6,693 nucleotides of DNA from WVWW01 sp041568335 (GTDB lineage: Bacteria; Acidobacteriota; Polarisedimenticolia; Polarisedimenticolales; Polarisedimenticolaceae): assembly GCA_041568335.1 (NCBI GenBank), contig JBFFZZ010000169.1:1-6693 (forward strand), read 5' to 3'. Under the pieces are notes generated by a model. It was not told the origin of the DNA and did not search any database. It saw only the letters and a program-made list of their open reading frames with translations. Made by a program: the position numbers and the translations under genes. Within the stretch, counting starts at the first letter, position 1. Each line of letters starts with the position of its first letter. Below are positions 1 to 5,291 of the stretch, one piece after another.

Positions 1-381
1 ACAGAGGTCCACGACCGGTGCAAAGTCGAGGTTGAAACCGAGCCCCGCGAGCGCCTCACCGGTGAGGATCCCGAACCGCGTGATCGCCTCGACTCCCATC
101 CCGTGCAATTGCACCGCGGTCGGGGTCGGACCGATCCAGGGTTCGAGCCGCGACACCTTGCCGCCCTCCTGGTCGACGGCGAGCAACGGGCGGTCCGGCA
201 GCGTCGCGGTGACCTGCCGCAAGAGCTCGGCGGTCTGGGCCGGTTCGACGAGATTGCGGCCGAACAGGATGACGCCGCCGGCGCCGAGGTCGCGAAGGCG
301 TCGGGCGGTCCCGTCATCCAGCTCCGGGGAGGGGAGTCCGACCATGATCGAGCGCCCCGCGGCGCGACGGTTGGCGTCCAT
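1..381 (-). CDS. nagZ: Beta-N-acetylhexosaminidase NagZ, GH3 family (5' part only, cut by window edge)
   Basis: NagZ removes N-acetylglucosamine from anhydro-muropeptides in cytoplasmic peptidoglycan recycling; this role is family knowledge. The window shows 127 N-terminal residues of a family whose members are usually about 340 long, so the C-terminal part lies beyond position 1. Visible GH3 signatures are GGVILFGRNL at residues 35-44, AVDQEGGKVSRL at 68-79 (the D-Q-E-G-G substrate-site motif, Asp70) and LGFNLDFAPVVDL at 114-126. The later catalytic histidine/aspartate loop and nucleophile are outside the window. There is no signal peptide, which fits a cytoplasmic enzyme. The start is the ATG at 381 read on the minus strand, preceded 6 bases upstream by a purine-rich AGAGGGAGA. 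The gene diverges from an M23 peptidase gene, another cell-wall enzyme. Other GH3 glycosidases are possible, but the motif set is typical of NagZ. Confidence 0.9.
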   Translation of the reverse strand, partial: MDANRRAAGRSIMVGLPSPELDDGTARRLRDLGAGGVILFGRNLVEPAQTAELLRQVTATLPDRPLLAVDQEGGKVSRLEPWIGPTPTAVQLHGMGVEAITRFGILTGEALAGLGFNLDFAPVVDLC

Positions 382-387
382 CGAGCG

Positions 388-396
388 TCTCCCTCT
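388..396 (-). promoter_or_regulatory. Ribosome binding site of nagZ
   Basis: On the minus strand this reads AGAGGGAGA and ends 6 bases before the ATG at 381. It supports that start for nagZ. Confidence 0.6.
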
Positions 397-426
397 GCGG
401 CCCGGAAAAGCCGGCCGAACGGCAGG

Positions 427-432
427 ATATTA
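427..432 (-). promoter_or_regulatory. Possible -10 box for nagZ
   Basis: The minus strand reads TAATAT here, 4 of 6 matches to TATAAT, in the divergent spacer about 46 bases before the nagZ ATG. I see no convincing -35 box at 16-18 bases upstream; CTGGAA at 448-453 is only 15 bases away. The call is therefore weak. Confidence 0.25.
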
Positions 433-468
433 CCGGTTTGGGCCTGGTTCCAGTGGAAATGAGCCGGT

Positions 469-497
469 TTGACCCGTACTTTGGCGGGTGTTAGGTT
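469..497 (+). promoter_or_regulatory. Sigma-70-type promoter candidate for the M23 peptidase gene
   Basis: TTGACC at 469-474 matches 5 of 6 bases of the -35 consensus. After a 17-base spacer, TAGGTT at 492-497 has the key T, A and final T of a -10 box. Transcription would begin near 504, giving a leader of about 56 bases before the ATG at 560. This also argues against the in-frame TTG at 512, which would lie almost at the transcript start. Confidence 0.5.
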
Positions 498-547
498 TTC
501 CTCGGTAGGGGTTGAGGGATCGAGCCGGTCTTAGCCGATCGAGCCGC

Positions 548-552
548 GAGGA
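548..552 (+). promoter_or_regulatory. Ribosome binding site of the M23 peptidase gene
   Basis: GAGGA sits 7 bases before the ATG at 560. It decides the start codon between that ATG and the in-frame TTG at 512, which has no comparable site. Confidence 0.6.
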
Positions 553-559
553 CAACGTC

Positions 560-1471
560 ATGGCACGCATCCGTTTTCGGCTGCCGCGCAAGCGCTCGCC
601 GAAGACAGCCAGTCGCTATACCCTGCTGATCCTGCCGGAGAGCAAGCACCGCTTCCGCAAGCTCCACCTCAGCCGCCGTTTCGTCGTCTTCGCCGCCATC
701 GCCGCCGGAGCGTTGTTCTCCGCCGGGATGATCGCACCGCACCTGTGGATGCGGGTCCAGACGCAAAGGACGACCATCGAGCACCTGGCGCACGAGAACG
801 AACTGTTGCGCGGGCAAACGGCCCGGTTCGAATCTTCGGTGGACGAGATCCAGCGCCGGCTCAGCGGGATCGAGAGTACCACCGAGGAGCTGGCCGGCGA
901 GCTCGGCATGGAAGTGCAATCGATCCCGGCCGGCGGCGCCGGGGGTACCCCGCTGGTCGGCCGCTCGCCGCTGCTGAGCGAGCTGGACACCTTGTCGGAT
1001 CGAGCGGCCGGTGTTCGCGAGTCGCTGGACCAGCTCGACGACGCGTTCCGCGTACGCGAATCGCTGTTGTCGTCCACGCCGTCGATCATGCCGGCGCAAG
1101 GCTGGTTCTCCCATGGCTTCGGCTGGCGTAAGGACCCGTTTTCCAACAAGCGCAGGTTCCACCGCGGGATCGACATCGTGAACCATCGCGGGACGCCGAT
1201 CCACGCGACCGCCGACGGCGTCGTTTCCCGTGCCGTGCGGATCGCCGACCTGGGCAAGACGGTCGACATCTCCCACGGGCGCGGCTACGTGACCCGCTTC
1301 GCGCACCTGAGCGAGATCCTCGTCAAACCGGGTCAGAAGGTCCAGCGGGGCGATCTGATCGGCAAGATGGGGTCGACCGGTCGATCCACGGGCGATCACC
1401 TGCATTACGAGATCTTCTACGACGGCCGCCGTGTCAACCCGTGGAAGTACCTGGGGCAGCGCGGGGGTTGA
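560..1471 (+). CDS. Membrane-anchored M23 family metallopeptidase with coiled coil (peptidoglycan endopeptidase)
   Basis: The predicted protein has 303 residues. A basic N-terminus (residues 1-40) precedes one membrane segment at about 41-58, so the rest should face the periplasm. Residues about 67-115 form a charged heptad-like coiled coil, and a linker runs to about 178. The C-terminal LytM/M23 domain at about 182-298 carries a full zinc and catalytic set: His201 and Asp205 in HRGID, His249 in RFAHLS, and His280 and His282 in DHLHYE. M23 enzymes cut peptide cross-links in peptidoglycan. The complete active site suggests a real hydrolase rather than a degenerate activator of EnvC/NlpD type, although the coiled coil resembles such regulators. 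I chose the ATG at 560 over the TTG at 512 because of the GAGGA site 7 bases upstream. The sigma factor gene follows after 48 bases on the same strand, so co-transcription is possible. Confidence 0.9.
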   Translation: MARIRFRLPRKRSPKTASRYTLLILPESKHRFRKLHLSRRFVVFAAIAAGALFSAGMIAPHLWMRVQTQRTTIEHLAHENELLRGQTARFESSVDEIQRRLSGIESTTEELAGELGMEVQSIPAGGAGGTPLVGRSPLLSELDTLSDRAAGVRESLDQLDDAFRVRESLLSSTPSIMPAQGWFSHGFGWRKDPFSNKRRFHRGIDIVNHRGTPIHATADGVVSRAVRIADLGKTVDISHGRGYVTRFAHLSEILVKPGQKVQRGDLIGKMGSTGRSTGDHLHYEIFYDGRRVNPWKYLGQRGG

Positions 1472-1487
1472 TTCCATCGCCCCGGGT

Positions 1488-1502
1488 CCGCGGTTTTCGC
1501 GG
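1488..1502 (+). other. Short GC hairpin between the M23 and sigma factor genes
   Basis: CCGCG at 1488-1492 pairs perfectly with CGCGG at 1498-1502 around the five-base loop GTTTT. It ends 17 bases before the sigma factor ATG. No T-run follows directly; CTTTTC comes 8 bases later. It could be a weak attenuator or stabiliser in a read-through transcript, or chance in GC-rich DNA. Confidence 0.3.
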
Positions 1503-1503
1503 C

Positions 1504-1512
1504 TGATACCCT
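1504..1512 (+). promoter_or_regulatory. Possible extended -10 box just upstream of the sigma factor gene
   Basis: TGATACCCT fits the TGnTAnnnT pattern of an extended -10 box and ends 7 bases before the ATG at 1520. Transcription would start at or next to the ATG, giving a leaderless mRNA. This fits the absence of any Shine-Dalgarno sequence. There is no recognisable -35 box. Confidence 0.3.
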
Positions 1513-1519
1513 TTTCAGT

Positions 1520-2515
1520 ATGGATCCCAAGGATGCCGAGCTCGATCCCGAGGTGCTCGCCGATCCGCTCGAAGCGGACGATGCGCCGACGGTCATCGAT
1601 GTCGACACCGACGACGCGACCAAGGGGTCGCTTGCCAAGGCCGAGTCGCGGGCCCTGCGGACCACCGATCCGTTCCGGCTCTACATGGCGGAGATCAGGA
1701 AGTACCCGCCGCTGAGTCGCGAGGAGGAGCAGCGACTGGCACGGCTTTACCGCGAGACCGGGGATCGAGACGCGCTGTTCCGGCTCGTGACGGCCAATCT
1801 GATGCTGGTCGTGAGGATCGCCTTCTCGTTCCGGCGGGCGGCCAAGAACCTGCTCGATCTCGTCCAGGAGGGGAATGTCGGCTTGCTCGCCGCGATCGAT
1901 CGCTTCAGCCCCGACGTCGGCGCGCGGCTCCCGACCTACGCCGCCTGGTGGATCCGCGCGTATATGGTCAAGTTCCTGCTCGACAACGTCCGGCTTGTCC
2001 GCGTCGGGACGACGAACGCACGGCGGAAACTGCTGCGCAACCTCCACCAGGAGAAGCAGAAGCTCGAATCCATGGGATTCGACGTCGGCCCCAAGCTGCT
2101 GGCGGAGCATTTCGGTGTCTCGGAGCGCGACGTGATCGACGTCCAGGCGGCGCTCAGCTCGAGAGACGTCTCTCTCGACGCGCCGGTGTCGGGGCGCGAC
2201 GACGAGGAGCGCAGCCACGGGGACGCCCTGCCCGAGGCGAAAGAGTCGACGGTCGAGGAGGATGTCGCCCGGCGCGAGCTCCAGGACAGGATGGAAACGC
2301 TGCTGGGCATCTTCCGCGAGGACCTGACCGAGCGTGAGCTGGCACTGCTTGACGAGCGGATCGTCAGCGATAGCCCGCTGAGTCTGCAGGCCCTCGGAGA
2401 CCGGTTCGGGACCTCGCGTGAGGCCGTCCGGCAGGCCGAGGCCCGTCTGATGAAGAGGCTCTCAGCTTTCTTGCGTAGGGAGCTAGGCGATATCGGGGAC
2501 TGGAGCTTGAAGTAG
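1520..2515 (+). CDS. rpoH: RpoH-type (sigma-32-like) RNA polymerase sigma factor
   Basis: This 331-residue protein belongs to the sigma-70 family and directs RNA polymerase to alternative promoters; RpoH members drive heat-shock and proteostasis genes. Region 1.2 is at about 50-75 (DPFRLYMAEIRKYPPLSREEE). Region 2 is at about 86-155, with the core-binding and -10 recognition motif DLVQEGNVGLLAAIDRF at 113-129 and TYAAWWIRAYM at 139-149. Residues 159-182 (LVRVGTTNARRKLLRNLHQE onward) parallel the RpoH box region of E. coli RpoH (VATTKAQRKLFFNLR) and are the main reason for the subfamily call. Region 4 with its helix-turn-helix is at about 269-314 (LGDRFGTSREAVRQAEARLM). About 48 extra, mostly acidic residues precede region 1.2, where E. 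coli RpoH has about 18. The linker at 222-250 is also acidic. No Shine-Dalgarno sequence precedes the ATG. A specialised group 3 sigma of the same lineage is the main alternative. Confidence 0.85.
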   Translation: MDPKDAELDPEVLADPLEADDAPTVIDVDTDDATKGSLAKAESRALRTTDPFRLYMAEIRKYPPLSREEEQRLARLYRETGDRDALFRLVTANLMLVVRIAFSFRRAAKNLLDLVQEGNVGLLAAIDRFSPDVGARLPTYAAWWIRAYMVKFLLDNVRLVRVGTTNARRKLLRNLHQEKQKLESMGFDVGPKLLAEHFGVSERDVIDVQAALSSRDVSLDAPVSGRDDEERSHGDALPEAKESTVEEDVARRELQDRMETLLGIFREDLTERELALLDERIVSDSPLSLQALGDRFGTSREAVRQAEARLMKRLSAFLRRELGDIGDWSLK

Positions 2516-2529
2516 CGACTCTCCGGATT

Positions 2530-2573
2530 GCCGAACTCGGCCAAAACCCACTTGTGGGAGTGGCCGAATCGGC
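2530..2573 (+). terminator. Compound stem-loop downstream of the sigma factor gene (possible terminator)
   Basis: Three nested arms pair: GCCGA (2530-2534) with TCGGC (2569-2573), TCGGCCA (2537-2543) with TGGCCGA (2561-2567), and CCCAC (2547-2551) with GTGGG (2554-2558). Small internal loops separate the arms. It begins 14 bases after the sigma factor stop codon. No T-tract follows on the plus strand, so it is not a textbook intrinsic terminator. Rho-linked 3' end protection or a processing site would also fit. Confidence 0.5.
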
Positions 2574-2602
2574 TTGACCGCAGGTAGTTTCACGACAATA
2601 TT
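2574..2602 (+). promoter_or_regulatory. Possible upstream promoter in the intergenic region
   Basis: TTGACC (2574-2579) is the same -35-like hexamer seen before the M23 gene. It is followed after 17 bases by AATATT (2597-2602), with 4 of 6 matches to TATAAT. The -10 match is modest. It directly abuts the compound stem-loop and reads toward the small ORF at 2730. Confidence 0.25.
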
Positions 2603-2603
2603 A

Positions 2604-2618
2604 CCGAGTGAGCCTCGG
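2604..2618 (+). other. Small hairpin in the intergenic region
   Basis: CCGAG (2604-2608) pairs with CTCGG (2614-2618) around the loop TGAGC. The following bases (CTATGCTAATTCTTCC) are only moderately T-rich, so terminator activity is doubtful. Confidence 0.2.
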
Positions 2619-2641
2619 CTATGCTAATTCTTCCATGGGGC

Positions 2642-2670
2642 TTGTTGTGATGACAGCTTGTTGGTATGCT
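2642..2670 (+). promoter_or_regulatory. Sigma-70-type promoter candidate for the small membrane protein
   Basis: TTGTTG (2642-2647) and TATGCT (2665-2670, 4 of 6 matches to TATAAT) are separated by exactly 17 bases. Transcription would begin near 2677, leaving a leader of about 53 bases before the ATG at 2730. Confidence 0.45.
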
Positions 2671-2678
2671 TCGATCGT

Positions 2679-2719
2679 CCTCGGGGGGGATGCACGGAGC
2701 GAGGCTTTTACGGGAAGCC
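2679..2719 (+). other. Two mutually exclusive stems in the leader of the small ORF
   Basis: CCTCG (2679-2683) can pair with CGAGG (2700-2704), and GGCTT (2703-2707) can pair with AAGCC (2715-2719). The two stems share bases 2703-2704, so they would compete at their edges. The second stem ends just before the GGGG that could serve as the ribosome binding site. No known riboswitch class was recognised. Confidence 0.25.
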
Positions 2720-2729
2720 GGGGTTGGTG

Positions 2730-2840
2730 ATGCAAATCTTGATTCTCTTGGCAACCGTCGCGCTGAGTCTCGCGACCGCAATCCTGACCGCCTCCGGGAT
2801 CCTGAGTCTCCTGCTCAAGGTGATGATGCGCCTGCGCTAG
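2730..2840 (+). CDS. 36-residue hydrophobic small membrane protein, unrecognised
   Basis: The ORF encodes MQILILLATV at its start and KVMMRLR at its end, with a nearly uninterrupted hydrophobic stretch at residues 1-29 followed by a basic tail (Lys30, Arg34, Arg36). This is the shape of a single-pass membrane peptide with a cytoplasmic positive end. Support for coding comes from codon third positions that are mostly G or C (about 30 of 36), a candidate promoter at 2642-2670, and GGGG at 2720-2723, 6 bases before the ATG. An in-frame TTG at 2658 would give 60 residues, but it lies inside the candidate promoter and adds an unconvincing sequence. In-frame TTG and GTG at 2724 and 2727 are also possible starts. 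The family is not recognised. A regulatory membrane peptide or a type I toxin-like peptide are possibilities, and a chance ORF cannot be excluded. Confidence 0.45.
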   Translation: MQILILLATVALSLATAILTASGILSLLLKVMMRLR

Positions 2841-2856
2841 CCCCGGTCCCCAAAAG

Positions 2857-4527
2857 CTACGGATTCTCACCTAATTCGTCGCGGGCTTCGCGCGCGCGGC
2901 CATGCATTCCACGATAGTCCGGTAACGCGAGCACCTGCCCGTAGGCCTCTTTAGCCTTGTCCGTTAGCCCCTTTTTCGCGTAGAGCTCGCCGAGCTGGTA
3001 CCAGGCCAGCAGAGCCATCTGATCGCTCGGCTCTTCCCGGTGGATCTCGAGGATCCGGGTCAGCTCGGCCTCGGCTGCCTCCAGCTGCTCCAATTTGAGC
3101 CGCGCCACCGCAAGCCCGTAGCGCGTGAACAGATGGTCGGGGCGCAGCTCGAGCGCTCGCTCGAGGGCGGGGACCGCCCGCTCGTAATCGCCCAGTCCGC
3201 CGAAATGCTGTGCCCGCGCCGTGGCCTCCCGAAACTGCGCTTGCGTATCGCCCTTCGCCGCTTGGCGGCGGACAAAAGCCGCGAAACGCGTCTCGATCTC
3301 TTCGACGGAGAGGTCCAGCGCCGTGGCGAACTTCACCGGGTCGCTGTCGTACTGGCCATAAACCCGTTCGATCGCGTCCGGCCCCAGGTCGCCGAGGAGC
3401 CAGGCCACGAAGAGGCCCGCGATCGGGAACCCGAGGCGGCTTTTGTTCAACACCCGCATCCGTTCTTCGTTCAGCAGGTCGCCCAGACCGGGAAGCTCGC
3501 CGCCCTCGGACAACATGGCCGCATAGACGGGGAGCTCGTTCGTCCCCTGTTGCTGCTCGGCCCAGACCGCGAGGCCCTCGACGAGCAGGGTCAGGTAGCC
3601 CGGGCCGTAAAGCTGGCGGGCGATGACGTGGATGTCCTCGTGCAGGCCGGGGTCCAAGGCGATCGCCCGCGTCGTGTGCAGCTCCGCCCGCTGCGGGAGG
3701 TGATGGCGCGCGTCGTGCACGTCGCAGAGCGTTTGCTTCGACACGCTGTCCTCGTACACGTAGAGCTTGATCTTCACGGGGTTCTCTGGAGCCTTCCCCA
3801 ACGCGGCCACGCTCGCTGCCCAGGCGCTTTCACGAGCCTGCAGCACGGCTTCGATCTCCGCCTCGGTCAAACCGAGCGAGAAGTCGTGCAGGACGTAGTG
3901 CTCCGATTCGCCCTTGTGGTTCGACCACGGCCGGGCGCCGCGGTTGTCGACCTCGACACGAGTGTCGCGCCGCGGCGGCCATTCCATCGTCTCGGTCCGG
4001 AAGCGCCCGTACTGCTCGACCGTGTACCGGTCGTAGACGATCCAGTCCGAACCGAAGAAGGGGAGCACGAGGTAACGATCCAGCTCCGGATTGATCCTCG
4101 ACCAGAAGAACAGCTCGTGATCTTCCGAAAAGGGCGAGATCCAGCCAAACAGCAGATCGTGCTCGTAGCCTCGCTCGATGCCCTCGAAGCGCCAGCCCCG
4201 GTCGGTCAGCTCGACGACTCCGGTCTCGCGTAGCAGCGCGTTGTTCCAGCCGAGCAGGAGCAGGTGGGCCTTGCGGTCCTCGTCGGTCATGTCCACGTCG
4301 GCAAGGACACGAGTGATCGTGCGGTGGCGGCCGGTCAGGTAGTCCGCGCGACGCTCGGCGGAGATGCGGTTGACCTCCCGCTCCTCACCCGGGCCCGCGG
4401 GGTAGACGATCGTGATCTCGGGGTAGGTGTACAGCAGGGCGGCGCCGCTGAAGACCTCGCGCTCTTCCGCCCGGATCTGCGGTAACAGCACCGCGCCCAC
4501 AACCAGCGCGGTCCAGATGCATCTCAT
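2857..4527 (-). CDS. Secreted gluzincin-like (peptidase MA-type) protein with C-terminal TPRs
   Basis: The predicted protein has 556 residues. A signal peptide covers about 1-20 (hydrophobic IWTALVVGAVLLP, likely cut after IRA). Residues about 21-220 form a domain of unknown function; its segment at 87-165 (HLLLLGWNNALL, then SPFS, NPELDRYLVLPF and GSDWIVY) recalls N-terminal regions attached to some esterases or prolyl oligopeptidases, which is my inference. A likely zinc site follows: His296-Glu297-x-x-His300, with Glu317 in VEGLAVW as the third ligand, the HExxH...EGxA arrangement of peptidase MA-type gluzincins. About three TPR-like helix pairs occupy 430-545 (including YERAVPALERALELRPDH and AKEAYGQVLALP). 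I chose the ATG at 4527 over the upstream ATG at 4569 because a strong GGTGGAGG ends 5 bases before it and the signal peptide begins there. The substrate is unknown. It converges on the small ORF and diverges from the phosphoesterase operon. Confidence 0.85.
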   Translation of the reverse strand: MRCIWTALVVGAVLLPQIRAEEREVFSGAALLYTYPEITIVYPAGPGEEREVNRISAERRADYLTGRHRTITRVLADVDMTDEDRKAHLLLLGWNNALLRETGVVELTDRGWRFEGIERGYEHDLLFGWISPFSEDHELFFWSRINPELDRYLVLPFFGSDWIVYDRYTVEQYGRFRTETMEWPPRRDTRVEVDNRGARPWSNHKGESEHYVLHDFSLGLTEAEIEAVLQARESAWAASVAALGKAPENPVKIKLYVYEDSVSKQTLCDVHDARHHLPQRAELHTTRAIALDPGLHEDIHVIARQLYGPGYLTLLVEGLAVWAEQQQGTNELPVYAAMLSEGGELPGLGDLLNEERMRVLNKSRLGFPIAGLFVAWLLGDLGPDAIERVYGQYDSDPVKFATALDLSVEEIETRFAAFVRRQAAKGDTQAQFREATARAQHFGGLGDYERAVPALERALELRPDHLFTRYGLAVARLKLEQLEAAEAELTRILEIHREEPSDQMALLAWYQLGELYAKKGLTDKAKEAYGQVLALPDYRGMHGRAREARDELGENP

Positions 4528-4532
4528 GCTCG

Positions 4533-4540
4533 CCTCCACC
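4533..4540 (-). promoter_or_regulatory. Ribosome binding site of the gluzincin-like gene
   Basis: The minus strand reads GGTGGAGG and ends 5 bases before the ATG at 4527. It is the strongest Shine-Dalgarno sequence in the window and excludes the longer reading from 4569. Confidence 0.75.
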
Positions 4541-4546
4541 CCGGTT

Positions 4547-4552
4547 ATCTTA
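4547..4552 (-). promoter_or_regulatory. Possible -10 box for the gluzincin-like gene
   Basis: The minus strand reads TAAGAT, 4 of 6 matches to TATAAT, placed so that transcription would begin just before the Shine-Dalgarno sequence. No good -35 box is visible; the expected spot reads GAGCGA. If real, this promoter overlaps the divergent one on the plus strand. Confidence 0.25.
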
Positions 4553-4564
4553 CCGACGCTGACG

Positions 4565-4570
4565 TACAAT
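4565..4570 (+). promoter_or_regulatory. Possible -10 box for the phosphoesterase operon
   Basis: TACAAT matches 5 of 6 bases of the -10 consensus and ends exactly 7 bases before the ATG at 4578. There is no Shine-Dalgarno sequence before that ATG. The arrangement suggests a leaderless transcript starting at or beside the start codon. No clear -35 box is present. Confidence 0.4.
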
Positions 4571-4577
4571 CGCTCGT

Positions 4578-5291
4578 ATGGGAAGGCTCCTGGCGCTCGC
4601 CGACCTGCACCTCTCCGGCACGGGCGACAAACCGATGGATCGTTTCGGCGAGTTGTGGGTCAACCACACCGAGCGGATGGCACGGAACTGGGACGCCGGC
4701 GTCGAGCCCGACGATTGGGTCCTCCTACCCGGCGACCTTTCCTGGGCCCGGGACCTGGCGCAGGCCGCCTGCGATCTGGCCTGGATCGGCGAGCGGCCGG
4801 GCCGCAAGCTGCTGCTTCGCGGCAACCACGACAGCTGGTGGGGAAGCCGCTCGAAGGTCCGGAGCGCCCTGCCCGACGGTTGCGAGATCCTGCACAACAG
4901 CGCCGCGCAGATCGGTGCCTGGGTGGTGCTCGGATCGCGCGGCTGGCTGAGTCCCGACGACCCGCTGGCGGGGGACGATGACCGCAGGGTGTTCGCGCGG
5001 GAGCTCCAGCGCCTCGATCTCTCGATCCGCGACGCCGAACGGTTCGGCGCCGGCCGCGCGCGTCTGGCGATGTTGCACTACCCGCCCTGGCTCGCCGGGC
5101 GCGAGCCCACCGAGGTCGTGACGCGGCTGCGTGCCGCCGGCATCTCGGTTTGCGTCTACGGGCACCTCCATGGCGACGACCACGCGCTCGCGATCGACGG
5201 CGAGCGAGACGGGATTCGTTTCCACTTCGTGGCCGCCGATGCCGTCGGGTTCCGGCCCGTCGTGATCCTCGAGGACGTGGAGACCGCATGA
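4578..5291 (+). CDS. Calcineurin-like metallophosphoesterase
   Basis: This 237-residue, probably cytoplasmic enzyme has the complete two-metal phosphoesterase signature in order: Asp9-x-His11 in ADLHLS, Gly52-Asp53 in PGDLSW, Gly82-Asn83-His84-Asp85 in RGNHDSWW, His167 in MLHYPP, and Gly195-His196-x-His198 in YGHLHG. These residues ligate the metal pair that hydrolyses phosphomono- or diesters. The substrate cannot be read from the sequence. The GDLSW and GNHDSWW forms resemble small stand-alone bacterial phosphoesterases rather than Ser/Thr phosphatases or MRE11. The start is secure because the first beta strand (GRLLALADLHLS) begins right at the N-terminus. The stop overlaps the next gene's ATG by 4 bases, so this is the first gene of a translationally coupled operon. 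Confidence 0.9.
   Translation: MGRLLALADLHLSGTGDKPMDRFGELWVNHTERMARNWDAGVEPDDWVLLPGDLSWARDLAQAACDLAWIGERPGRKLLLRGNHDSWWGSRSKVRSALPDGCEILHNSAAQIGAWVVLGSRGWLSPDDPLAGDDDRRVFARELQRLDLSIRDAERFGAGRARLAMLHYPPWLAGREPTEVVTRLRAAGISVCVYGHLHGDDHALAIDGERDGIRFHFVAADAVGFRPVVILEDVETA

Noticed and set aside
32..472. Plus-strand frames across the left edge (32-472 and 103-462)
   Set aside because: Both are shadows of nagZ, which shows the conserved GRNL and DQEGG motifs on the minus strand.
512..559. Longer M23 protein starting at TTG 512
   Set aside because: It lacks a ribosome binding site and would start within a few bases of the inferred transcription start; the ATG at 560 has GAGGA 7 bases upstream.
491..2218. 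A 575-codon open frame on the minus strand opposite the M23 and sigma factor genes
   Set aside because: It is the antisense of two genes with complete family motifs, and its translation is low-complexity His/Arg/Asp/Gly-rich sequence without any domain. Long antisense frames are expected in GC-rich DNA.
2504..2640. Heat-shock (sigma-32-type) promoter near the sigma gene end
   Set aside because: CTTGAAG at 2506-2512 resembles a sigma-32 -35, but no CCCATnT-like -10 follows at 13-15 bases.
2574..2729. Known riboswitch or structured ncRNA (SRP RNA, RNase P, tmRNA, 6S) in the intergenic stretch
   Set aside because: None of the conserved core words of these classes is present; only short hairpins are visible.
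2726..2754. Antisense promoter against the small ORF, as in a type I toxin-antitoxin locus
   Set aside because: The minus strand has a fair -35 (TTGCCA, from 2749-2754), but the bases 16-18 further on give only ATCACC-like sequence with no -10 box.
3040..4233. A 397-codon plus-strand frame opposite the gluzincin-like gene
   Set aside because: It lies wholly antisense to a protein with signal peptide, HExxH and TPRs, and shows no recognisable motif of its own.
4528..4569. Longer start (ATG at 4569) for the gluzincin-like protein
   Set aside because: The extra 14 residues would bury the signal peptide and run through the strong GGTGGAGG site that serves the ATG at 4527.
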